Positions 1 through 9,332 of a stretch of DNA of 64,000 nucleotides are shown here, in pieces. Made by a program: the position numbers and the translations under genes. Every line of letters starts with the position of its first letter. Position 1 is the stretch's first letter. The DNA is taken from assembly GCA_039545315.1 (NCBI GenBank), contig BCIM01000011.1, positions 124,001-188,000 of the forward strand, in the 5' to 3' direction. The notes under the pieces are model-generated. The model made no database searches, was not told the DNA's origin, and saw nothing but the letters and a program-made list of their open reading frames with translations. The stretch comes from Kondoa malvinella (taxonomy: Eukaryota; Basidiomycota; Agaricostilbomycetes; Agaricostilbales; Kondoaceae).

Positions 1-423
1 GACGTACTGGACGCGGCTGGTATTGATCAGTGAGCCTTTCGACACACGACAATGTCTAATACTGACCCGAAGCTAGCGAAAAGCAAGATGGCAATAAGCA
101 CACTGGTCCAAGCGTTCCCGAAGGACCAGCCCATGATTTGAGACAAGCTGCTAAGGAGGAGGCTACCCATAAGAAGACCCACGAGGAAGAGGTTCACGAC
201 GTAAGTGGTTCTGCAGATGCAATCTCTTGCGCTAACCCTCAGTCTTCATAGCATCGCGTTCTTGGTGGCATGAAAGCTACGCTCCACAATCCAAATGCTA
301 GTGATGAGGTGGGCAGCTCATTCTTGTTTTGTTCAGAACGGAGTCTGACATGCTTCATAGGCAAAGGAAAGGGCTGAGAAGTACATTGCCGAGTCAAAAT
401 CTGACGCTATCGTCGAAGGATGA
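1..423 (+). CDS. Con-6 family protein (3' part, gene starts before the window)
   Basis: This is the 3' part of a gene for a conidiation-specific protein 6 (Con-6) type protein, small hydrophilic repeat proteins linked to fungal sporulation. I read four exons: 1-29, 77-200, 252-308 and 361-423, with introns of 47-52 nt. The first exon reads DVLDAAGID, the typical end of a Con-6 repeat, so at least one more repeat lies upstream. After a charged linker comes a second unit with the signature GGMKATLHNPNASDEAKERA, ending at TGA 421-423. The total coding length in the window is 273 nt and stays in frame across all three introns, which supports the model. An alternative small ORF from ATG 51 hits a stop at once and lacks the family motif. 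The next gene downstream is a paralogue, so this is a tandem pair. The function in this organism is inferred from family only. Confidence 0.75.
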
Positions 424-611
424 ATTGTAGCGACCCTTGATACGCGTTGGTACGCGCCTTAAATGCATGCAAGTTCTTTCCTTTGAATGACGTCTGACGC
501 GACTGGTCTTCTAAGGCATCTGCTGCGGCGGCACAATTTGTGCATTCTCTCTCTCTCTTTTTCTGTCACCACATCCTTCCTCACCCTCTTACTAGCTAAG
601 CAATACGAGTC

Positions 612-1538
612 ATGACTGGTGAGTCGCCTCTGCTTAGCGCTTAGCTGATACATATGCTTACGACCTTTTCTTGCAGGATCAAAGCAGCACACTGAGGATG
701 GCGAGATCTCTACTCGTCAAGCAGCTGGTGAGGTTTCATGCGCTGTGCCGAGTCTCTTGCTGAAGTGGTTGAATGTCACAGGCTACAAAGGTATGCTTTT
801 TCAACTTGTGCACGGACTCCCTCAAACTTTTCGCTCTAGCTACTTTGAAGGTACGTCTTCATCTTTCGCAGTGTCTATGGACTACGCTCAATCCCTAGCT
901 AGAACACTCATGTCGGCGAAGAAGCTAAAGAGCATGCGAGGGTCAGTCAAACGCCTCGACATTCAAGCTTCCAGAGCCTCAATCGAGGCAACGACTGACA
1001 GGAAGTGCTTGACGCTGCAAGTCTGCTCTTCTTTCGGTCGTCCCATACTAATGCCTGTACAGGCTGGTGTAGAGTAGTAGGTCTTTCGTTGCTCTCAACA
1101 AATGATGCGTGTTGATTTGATTGCCACTACAGCGAGGACCCAGAAGGCAAAAGCCACAACAAGGAGGCTTCAGACTCTTCATCCAAATCTGGTGACTCTG
1201 CTGGTGCTTCTGAACACGACGTGAGTCTCCATCTCCCGCATCTAGTCTGTCTCTCACGTCTGTCCAGCATCGCGTCACGGGCGGCTACAAGGTGCGCTGT
1301 CTACCTTTCTGCACAGCTCAAACTGAGGTGAGATGCAGGCTACTCTCAAGAATGATCATGCTTCCGAAGAGTAACTTATTTAACCATGCTCTACCCTTCA
1401 GCGCTGACACAATTTCTTACACAGAGCTAAAGACCGCGTTCGCGAGAAGCTCGTGCGCCACAGGATGATCGCATTTTCCCTTCTGTCATCTAATCTGTTT
1501 TCACCTCACAGGACGCCGCTGGCATCGCTCACGAATAG
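612..1538 (+). CDS. Con-6 family protein with two repeats, 12 exons
   Basis: A 114-residue Con-6 type protein. My model has exons 612-618, 677-727, 782-790, 840-850, 903-941, 1002-1016, 1063-1076, 1133-1220, 1268-1291, 1339-1370, 1425-1452 and 1512-1538, totalling 345 nt with no frame break. Repeat one reads GYKATLKNTHVGEEAKEHAR then EVLDAAGVEYE. Repeat two reads GGYKATLKNDHASEEAKDR then VREKLDAAGIAHE. They are joined by a Ser/Gly/Asp-rich linker. All introns are 46-60 nt. One is GC-AG (1017-1062); without it the DAAG motif cannot be rebuilt. Exons of 7, 9, 11, 14 and 15 nt are unusually small. It follows the upstream Con-6 gene by about 190 nt, so the two probably arose by tandem duplication. 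The role (sporulation or stress-associated) is family knowledge, not shown here. Confidence 0.8.
1017..1062 (+). other. GC-AG intron in the Con-6 gene
   Basis: The intron begins GCAAGT and ends TACAG, with a TACTAAT branch-site-like stretch before the acceptor. Removing it joins GAC-GCT to GCT-GGT and restores the conserved DAAG of the Con-6 repeat. The nearest GT donor (two bases on) shifts the frame away from the motif. GCAAGT is the usual donor form of the minor GC-AG intron class. Confidence 0.7.
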
Positions 1539-1672
1539 TAGGCATCACAGCAGCGACAGGGATCAGGGACAATGAAAGTAAAGCGAAAAATGCATGTGTG
1601 ACTTTTTCAGTATCTAGCTATATCTACTTGTCTAAACAGAAAATGAGGTGTCCATCTAGTGTTATCTATATT

Positions 1673-2841
1673 CTACTTCTTTTCTTCAGACCCCATGAGT
1701 GCGCCCATAAAGCCGAAATCATCTACGCTTTCCTTCTTTTCATGCTTGCTGTCATCCATAATCACGTACGACACTGTGTGATCGTCCACTTGGATTGTTG
1801 GTGGATTAGAATCGAGCAGAGGGACTGGACTACCGGGTGGTGGGGTAGATGAGCGGAAACCATCTTGTGATAACGTAGGTGTAGTGAATGGGTTAGATAG
1901 AGGCGAAGTTGGGGAGATGAAGTGTTCAGAAGGAAGAGTAGGCGAAGCTGGTCTTGACTGGGTAGTATGAGCTTTGGTATTGGGCAGTTGAGCTTGAAAT
2001 GGTGTGTCTGAAGAAGGGAAGAAAGGAGCTGAAGAGTCGAATGAGCGAATAGATGAAGGCCGAGAAAGCGAAGTGGTCGATCCGCTGTTTTGAGCATACG
2101 GCGCGCCGAAGGCAGGTGCTGGTGGTGTGAGATCGCTAGGGTTTGGCGAGCCTAGTCCGCCGTAAGAGTACTGCTGTGGTGGATGTTCGCTCTTGTCTTC
2201 GTATATCCCGCCTTCAAATTTGTCTTCGCCTTTGTACATCTGTGACCGCTCGAATGAGCAGAGCACAGGGTGATACTAGTATGCTGACCTTGTCAAGTTT
2301 AGCCAAGTCTTTCTTGCTGTGTTTCCTCTTGTAACACATCCTCCCTAACCATGCCAAAAGCAACAACACCACAACACCTCCGACAGCTCCTATCACTGGC
2401 CCAATCACACTCGTCCTTTCCGGGTTAGTGGCTACATCTTGGAAAGCAGTACTGGTAGCCGAAGCGACGCCTTGAGCATTCGACGGCGTGCTGGGGATAG
2501 TCGTGATAGCGGCAACGATAGGCGTCTCGCTAGGAATTGGTACAAGGGAAGAAGTCGAGCGTGTAGTTGTTGGTAGCGGAGTCGTCTCTTCTTCAATTTC
2601 AATGATTGACGAGCTGGTTGTTGTCGGACGAACAATTCGGACTAGAGTAGACGTATCGCTTGTGAGAATTGATGTGCTGGACATTCTGGCAGTGGTCTGT
2701 GCAACAAGGTCAAACTTCTGTGTTATGTCATGAATTGTTTCGGCGGCCTACACTGATACTGGTGAGCTCTGCTTCAGTCGTGCGGCCTCTTGCGACAGTC
2801 GTAGCGAGTTCCTCTTCAGTCGAGGATATCCGCGCAGCCAT
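1673..2841 (-). CDS. Single-pass membrane protein with Ser/Thr-rich ectodomain
   Basis: Three exons on the minus strand, starting at ATG 2841 (MAARISSTEEELATTVARG). The first intron lies between about 2701 and 2757 and the second between about 2236 and 2286. The protein has about 110 Ser/Thr-rich residues, likely O-glycosylated, then one hydrophobic segment (VIGPVIGAVGGVVVLLLLAW) followed by a basic stop-transfer stretch (CYKRKHSKKD). About 200 residues of Pro/Ser-rich cytoplasmic tail follow and end in EEKK. No classical signal peptide is visible, so the topology is inferred from the charge distribution. The architecture resembles fungal cell-wall stress sensors of the Mid2/Wsc style, but I see no WSC cysteine domain and no specific family match. 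The terminal KK pair could act as an ER-retrieval signal, which is speculative. Function unknown. Confidence 0.7.
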
Positions 2842-3408
2842 GTTATAGCAAAATTGTATAGATTCGAAAAAGTTTGGAGCTTGTCAAAAGCTGCAGAGAC
2901 GATATATTCGAAGGAGTGGGAAGGTGTTTAAAGAGCGTGAGGGTGGTGCGAGAACGAAGAAAGCGAAAGAAGGACGAAGGCTGTATGGGACCAAACACAC
3001 GGAAGTCAAGCTTGGGTAATCTCAGAACACGTGGGTTTCTAGCTTGAACTTCAGCATTGGGCATGTCTAGGCAGTTACCGATGCTTTGCTGTCAGTCCGA
3101 ACAGCTGTACTGCTCACATCATCAAGCTGTCTAAAACAACAAACACGTCGAAACGCGTGATATTTCTGCTGATCAATCTCTGAATCTCATAGCACCTCGC
3201 AAGTACTGCAAGCAAGCAAAAAGAAAGCCCAGAGCGTTTATTGCAGCAAGCAGGCGCCTGCTTTCGAAAAGCAGCTCGTGGAAATTGAGATGAAGCGAGA
3301 GCTCGGCGAAAAGTGATTGCAGCCGACATTGTTCTATCCTCTAGCATCATTCTGCCTGTGCCCGTCGCCGTCATAATGACTCTGCAGCTGACTCTTTGGT
3401 TCTTGACT
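2842..3408. other. Intergenic stretch with a possible small spliced gene
   Basis: 567 bases between the membrane-protein start and the kinase-like gene's stop. On the plus strand a stop-bounded stretch at about 3197-3327 would encode a short Lys-rich peptide ending in KRELGEK, preceded by acceptor-like TCATAG at 3193. I could not join it convincingly to an upstream ATG exon near 3063, and the peptide matches no family I know. It may be a small mitochondrial-type protein or chance. Otherwise the stretch should hold the promoter of the minus-strand membrane-protein gene. Confidence 0.3.
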
Positions 3409-4613
3409 TCAAGTAGAAATAATAGGATGATCCTTTATGTATTCATTGACTTGTTCAGGATGAGCGTGTTGGTGCGTTTGCGAGCGCAGAATAGCCATAC
3501 AATGGTCAATAGTGGATGCACGCCCAAGCTTGCGCGCTAAATCAGGGATGTCCCATTGAAGAAGCGTAAGCCTGATTAATTTGCTTCAGCTGACATTCAG
3601 AAAAGGAACAGACAAATCTTACATGACGTGTTCAAGACCACGAAGTACTGAAGCGTACACTTGATTAGCGCCGGTGCCTTTCATCTCGTATTCTGAATGG
3701 ATGCTGCTATTGGTAGTAGCCAGAGATGGGTGATACGCGGTATTTGCCCAATCGATTATAATCGGAACCAGGCGAACGTAACGACCATCCCATATTTGAC
3801 GTAGCAGAACATTGGTGGGACTCAGATCGAGATGCGCAAGACCACGGCTCAAGAATGCACGGAGCGCTACGCCTATGTCATGAACGACCTTGTACCGCGC
3901 ATAAGCCCAAACTAGTGGACCTTCAGATCGGCGGGCGAGGTCCATGGTTGCTTTTAAGCTTGGTGCGGCGGCATAAGGTTGGTTGATATCAGCTGGAGTG
4001 GCAATCGGTAGTAGAGCAAGAGCAGTGTCTGCATGACCATCAGCAGCGACTTTGGCTTGTGCGTACTCCATGAGTATAGCGCGAGTCCCGGCTTTGCTGG
4101 TAAGGCGAAAGGACTCGAAGACGGTGCAGACCCTAACGGGCGTTGAAGATTGTACAGAGATTTGATGGGCAAGTTGCTGACGCGGGGCTTCCAAGTCATC
4201 TTGGCTATGCACGATCTTCAGGACCAAAGTCTTGTCTGGATGATTGCTGTGACTTGCATGAAATAGTCTGCCGTAGTTGCCCTCTGCGAAATGCGACGGA
4301 TTGATTATCAGTCTGTAAACTTTCTTCCGCGCCTGTTCCGTGCAATAGGCGAACATTGTAGCGTAATCGACTTGAGTAGCGACCGAAATGGTGCGCCAAA
4401 GCAGAGCAGGAAAGATATGCTAACAAGCGGACCGAATCAAGTACTAGCCGGGGAAGAACAAAGGGGATTGCCGATGCAAATTGATGTAGCGCAAACGCTC
4501 AAAGAGATCAGCAGTGATACCGGTGCGGACAGACCAGAGCCTATTGAGTTCGATTGAGGTCCTTCAAGAAAACAAGCCGAGCTGGCTGGCCAGCCATTAG
4601 TAGGCAGCGCCAT
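3409..4613 (-). CDS. Phosphotransferase/protein-kinase-like protein
   Basis: Three exons. The start is taken as ATG 4613 (MALPTNGWPASSA), the first ATG in frame; an intron joins it to the exon beginning HIFPALLWRT. The main exon holds a kinase-fold core: a glycine-poor nucleotide loop (EGNYGRLFHA), a candidate ATP-binding lysine in LVLKIVH, the catalytic loop HLDLSPTNVLL and a metal-binding IIDWA. HxDxxxxN followed by IIDW is closer to the aminoglycoside/choline kinase-like group than to classical HRD/DFG protein kinases. An intron near 3570-3637 adds a C-terminal exon reading LQWDIPDLARKLGRASTID and ending at 3409; without splicing the protein would stop at HVM. It is divergently arranged with the GST gene across 140 bp. 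The substrate is unknown. Confidence 0.65.
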
Positions 4614-4753
4614 GAAGCAAAGATAACAGGACAAGCGACACCGACGCCGATAACAGAGGCAAAGAGACGCTATACAGAACGAAGTCGTTGACCTGGCACA
4701 ACCGCTCGCCCGTCATTTTCAAGCGAACTCTAGCAACAGCAGCAACTCGCAAA
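4614..4753. promoter_or_regulatory. Short divergent promoter region
   Basis: Only 140 bases separate the start codons of the kinase-like gene (minus) and the glutathione S-transferase (plus), so both promoters must lie here or overlap the coding regions. I see no recognisable specific operator. This is called from gene arrangement only. Confidence 0.45.
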
Positions 4754-5686
4754 ATGCCTGCTCCCAAAGATTTAGTCTTCTACGATATCCTTTGCAAGCA
4801 AGGTGAAGTGTCCTGGTGTCCGTTCCAAGCTGTCCTGCGCGTGACGTGACCTAATCTCACAAAACCGGGGGAACAGCGCCTAACACGCTCAAGGTCGAAT
4901 ATGCTCTCAAATACATGAACATTCCTTACAAGAAAGAGTTCATCTCGTACCCTGATATTGTGGCCCATCACCAGAAGCTTGGGATTCAGGCAAACAACCC
5001 GGAAGCTGTCAAATTTGAATGTCCGTCTACCGGTCTGTCGAACGCGTATCGAGCTTATATAACTATCAGACTCTTGCCCTGCCATTTCATATACTCTGAA
5101 TGGGCAAAAACATGCCGTTCAAGACTCGAACCTCATACTGCAAGTGATCGAGAAGGAAGGCTGGGGCGAAAAGGATGTCAGACCTCAAGGCGCTAGAGCT
5201 TTCGAAGCTGTCGTCGGTCAGTGGATGGGCAGTCTGTTCCCGGCCCTGAGGAGGTGTGTCCTCTTGTATAGCCGAAAACACAGCTGATCGTCATGTTAGC
5301 TTGATGTTTCCTGCAATGCCTGATTTTCTTGACGAACGTGGTGGAAAGTACTTCTACGACACTCGTGTAAGCTTGGAGAAATTGTCGATAGATCGAGTCT
5401 GACCGTTCCGTAGACCAAGATGTTTGGTCCGCTAGAATCAATGTCAACGCCCGCAGACGTAGAAGCGTCACGCAAGACGATCGAAAGCATTTTCAAGCAA
5501 GTTGATGCTGTACTGTCAGCAGAGCAGGGCGCGTTCTTGATGGGCGGGCAACCAATTTATGCAGATTTCATTCTTGTTTCGGTGCTGCATTGGCTGAAGC
5601 AGGTCAGGCCAGACGCCTTTGACAAGGTGCTGGGTGTTGCTCCAGAGGTCAAGCAATTCTGGGAGGCTTGTGAGCAGTGGAGATGA
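4754..5686 (+). CDS. Glutathione S-transferase-like protein
   Basis: Five exons from ATG 4754 (MPAPKDLVFYDI). The N-terminal thioredoxin-like half contains NTLKVEYALKYMNIPYKKEF and, after an intron, DSCPAISYTLNGQKHAVQDS. The cis-Pro and the DS pair that bind glutathione are in the expected place. The all-helical C-terminal half contains RAFEAVVGQWMGSLFPALR and FLMGGQPIYADFILVS, the usual GST helix with the structural Asp. The protein ends at TGA 5684-5686 and is about 240 residues, normal for the family. Introns lie at about 4802-4876, 5035-5071, 5255-5302 and 5369-5414. It resembles fungal UstS/GTT-type GSTs. The likely role is glutathione conjugation or isomerisation of small molecules in the cytosol; the substrate cannot be inferred. 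The neighbours do not form an obvious biosynthetic cluster. Confidence 0.8.
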
Positions 5687-6115
5687 GGCAGTGTTGCTAT
5701 GCTACAACTTGTCTTGCACCGACGACGAAAGACCGTAATAACGCTTGACGGCCTTGTGCTTTGCTAGAAGCAAATTCGACTGCTTGGTGTCGACACACGA
5801 AGAAGATAGAAAGCACAGCGAAGCTCTTGCGCATGTGCCAGAACACCAGGTCTGCGTGGCAAGACAAAGGAACGGAGTGAAAGACGGAATTGAACATCAA
5901 TTGTCTTCGGTACAGATGAACATGGAAGACATGCTCGAGACGCACACGACTGACGATTAGGAGGGTGTTGCGAATGTGCGTCACAATCTACCGTGTGATC
6001 GAGAGACATAAAATCATGATTGGCCGACTTCATGCGAATTATGAGACCATCAGCGGCGCAGCACAGTCGGAAGCTACCAAGGCAGCAGGAATGTGCAGCG
6101 AAATGCAACCAATTT
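5687..6115. other. Intergenic, no gene seen
   Basis: 429 bases between the convergent 3' ends of the GST gene and the amino-acid permease. Short open stretches exist in several frames, but none carries a recognisable motif or good splice structure. I read it as 3' untranslated and spacer DNA. Confidence 0.5.
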
Positions 6116-8395
6116 TCAGTCGATCAAGCTCAAAAAAATCGACTTTATGCGGCGCCAGCTGTACCACTTGGCGGCCGTACCTTGCAGCTTTTCTACTTCC
6201 TTCAGGCGTTGTTCTTCTTCCTTGGCGAGTTGTCCCCCGCCTGGTGCCCAAACAGCGTTCGTGATGAGATCTACCTGAGCCAGCGGCACAAGAAGAGGAA
6301 CGCCAGGTTTCGTTATCCTGTGATGAATGGCGAAACCTGCGCCCACGCCAAAGAATACGACGACTATCACGCATGATATCAGCTAAGGTCTTTCAGTGAG
6401 GTTCGCAGCGTACGACCGATGTTTACCGCAACCAGATCGATGGCCATTTTCCCATCATCATACGTTGTTGCCGCCCAATTGTTGGCAGCGAACATGAGCA
6501 GACCCATAATTACACCGAAGCTCGCCAAGTAAGGGGACAGTGGTGCTTTGAAAGGCAAATCGGTCAAGCTTCGCCCTTGTGCCTTGAAGGCTCTTCTGAA
6601 GCGGACTGCCAGGTCTGTGGTCAGAGTGACTTACCAGGAGCTGTGAGTTGATGGGCTTACTGTTGATGATGCAGATGAAAATCCAGGTCAGCAATGCGCT
6701 AAACTCTTTCTTAGCCTGTTCTTCTTTGCACTGAATGCCACTTCGACCTACCTCATACCTGTGATATTGATGAACCAGGTGAAGACAACGCTGTCTCCCC
6801 AGATAGTCGTGAGGAAGGTCAACGAAGAGCACGCCAATACCAGACTAGTGACGTCAGTGTGAGAGTGCAAACCCGAAGTAGTCACCCACAGCAGCGCCGG
6901 AATAGGTACACCTCGCTTGGTTGTATAGCCCTTCAGGAATTGGTCAGTACGTACGATGTCGAACAGCGAGACTTGTTGACATACCAAGATCTTTGGTGCC
7001 TTGTTTGCCTTGGCCAGACTGAGCAGCATTCGACTACTGGCGTAGAAGCAAGACTCTGTCGCTGGTAGTACAGCAGTAAGAAGAACGGCGTTGACCACAT
7101 GCACAGCGCCTTTGAAACCAGCTAGCACGAAGACGGTGGTGATCGGTGAGGCCTGGTCCCGACATCAGAAGATTCGACATGAGAGGAGCAGTGGACGCAC
7201 GGCGACATCACTATCCTCGTACGCAGCAAACAAAGTTGGATCGTTGCGGTTGATACAGAGCCCAATGACCAGCACTTTCAAGATGTAAAACAGCACGATG
7301 CGGATAAAAGTGGCCTTGATAGCTCTGGGAACCGATTTGGCAGGGTTCTTTGATTCTCCAGCGGCCAAAGCTACCAGTTCAGTCCCACCGAAACTGAAGA
7401 AGGCGTAGGTGAATGATTGCGCAATTCCGGCGAAACCGCCAGCAAAGGATCCCTTGTATTGAGATCAATATATGCTTGTCGCACGAGGCAGCCGCAGTCG
7501 AACTTACGTCTTGTATATTGCTCAGACCTGGTCCAGGATGACCAATCACACCTCCCCAATCATAAATCAAGCCAACACTGCGGCTTTTAAATCAGCATCT
7601 GCATCACAAACAAGGACGAGGACGCTTACATGATGAATAGAACGATTGATGAGCGCTAGCCAAAATTCCGCTTCGGCGAAGGCACGAACGCTTCAGGTGG
7701 TGTCAGCTGTCAGCCACGTAAATAGAAACGTCGACCTACTGGATGAGCTGTAGGGCAAAGACCGGAACAATGATAATGAGACTCCACTGCCAGGTCGATA
7801 GAGCGGTGGTCCAGTAATTCAAGACTGAAAAGTCCATGTCAAGACGATAACAGAAAGCTGCATCTTCGAAACTCACTTATCGACACTGCCACTAGCTCGC
7901 TGGGTATGCTGAAAGTCCATTGCAGAAAGTAGTTCCAGCCTAAGGTCGCACCCAAGGCAGGAGAAACGAAGCGGTCGCCAAAAGCAGAAAAGGCGCCTGA
8001 GACAGGCAAGAAGGACGACATTTCTCCAAGACAGAGAATGGCAGAGTAGACGAATGCGCCAACCAGACAGTATGCTATAATAGCTCCGACGGGGCCGGCA
8101 GTTGCGACGGAAGTTCCTGAAAACCCATATCAGATCCGCCCAACTCGCCGCTGCTCGTCATTCAATCACCTGCTGACAAGAAGATGCCTGTGCCGATTGT
8201 CCGTCCGATAGCAATGAAAGTCAAATGACGGCTCTCCATTCCCCTGACTGTTGAGTTCTGGCTGCTGCCTAGCCATCGCCTAGCATCCTTGTGTTGAGCT
8301 TGATGTTCGCTCTCAAGTATGGGAGCTGGCAGCGTTGACTCTACGTCATCCTTCCCTCCCTTTAGCTCCATGTTTGACTCTTCCACAGCAGCCAT
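6116..8395 (-). CDS. Amino-acid permease (fungal YAT/APC family)
   Basis: A multi-exon plasma-membrane amino-acid/proton symporter. The start MAAVEESNMELKGG (ATG 8395) gives a cytoplasmic N-terminus, followed by RHLTFIAIGRTIGTGIFLSAG, the TM1 signature of the family (usually GGxIGTGLFLGSG). Later exons give GAIIAYCLVGAFVYSAILCLGEM (TM2), the Phe/Ser-rich FSFGGTELVALAAGESKNP, the hallmark TM6 segment with its downstream acidic-Pro motif, and YASSRMLLSLAKANKAPKI of the TM8 region. The last intron (about 6374-6418) joins AIDLVA to LISCVIVVVFFGVGAGF (TM12), followed by a charged tail ending at 6116. Introns are 45-60 nt throughout. The family imports amino acids; the exact substrate (general or specific) cannot be read from the sequence. 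Confidence 0.85.
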
Positions 8396-9332
8396 TTATT
8401 GGGTATATCGAATTTCGGATTTGTGAGGCAAGGGAATGAAAAGCCAAGCAAAATCTGCTGACTCCAAGAACCACTCCTACAAGCAAATCTGGTATATAGC
8501 TGTTAAAGAACAAGAGGTCGGGAGCACGGCAAATCTTGCACCCTAGTTGCGTGATCACAAAAGCTGGGGTCTTGACCAGAAATAGGACAGAGTCAAAGAG
8601 CGGGCGTATATCTTGTCATACTGCAGGTCTTCACAGTCTCAGAAGAAGCAGCAAAAGCAGCGTGCATGAAAAGGCATAGTCGAGTCGCGCATCATGCAGC
8701 ATGCAGGCCGAAGGACGAGGACTCGAAAGTTTGCAAGTACATGATCGACGAGCGAAGACTGCCAAGCTGCACGGCGGGATCAAATACTCGCTCGAGGAGT
8801 CGAAGTTCAAGCTTGTTCATGCATTCATGTCCAGCGAGGATAGACGCCAGCTTGAGCGTTGAAGTTCGCTTGTGCCACTCAAGATGACAACACTGAGGTC
8901 TAGCGAAGGCTTCGTTAGCAGTCTGTACGCACGAGGTGGATCAGCTCCGATCCCCATGAAGCTAATGATCAGAATCGACTGTCTCTTACTCAGAGCTGCC
9001 ACGGGCATTACGAGTGGAAGCCATGGATCGCACGATCAAGCTGGTGAGATGCGAGAACAGGCGTACCTAGCTATTGATGGGTTCAAGCCTCGGTTGCGTA
9101 AAAAGCACATGCGCCTGCAGCAGACCCTCGTGAGCAGCATGTAGTATTACCACGTAGACCGAACGCCGACACATTGGCAGCCGAACAGTCCAGTCCATTG
9201 CCAGATCGGGTCAGTAATCTGATAGACAGTTTGGTATTGCAAATGTAGATGAAATCGCATGTAATTCTTCATGATGAGGAGTATCGTCTTGTGGGTATAG
9301 ATCGTGATAGGCGATATAATGCGACCAGCACC
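8396..9332. other. Intergenic, no supported gene
   Basis: 937 bases between the permease start and the 3' end of the ubiquitin-unit gene. The proximal part should hold the permease promoter. An open stretch at about 8872-9144 on the plus strand would give a basic peptide of up to 90 residues, but it has no family motif, no supporting splice structure and no initiation context I trust. No repeats or RNA genes are evident. Confidence 0.5.

Noticed and set aside
51..140. Short ORF from ATG 51 as the start of the first Con-6 gene
   Set aside because: It ends at an in-frame TGA and does not give the motif. Treating 30-76 as an intron restores a Con-6 repeat end and the correct frame.
3114..3374. 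Minus-strand open frame of 86 codons
   Set aside because: No recognisable motif. The opposite strand holds the better (still weak) coding candidate.
5745..6376. Overlapping plus-strand open frames
   Set aside because: They run antisense to the permease C-terminal exon or through 3' untranslated DNA, and neither composition nor motifs support them.
8872..9144. Plus-strand open frame of about 90 codons
   Set aside because: No family motif, no splice context and no adjacent coding signal. It looks like chance in a GC-balanced intergenic region.
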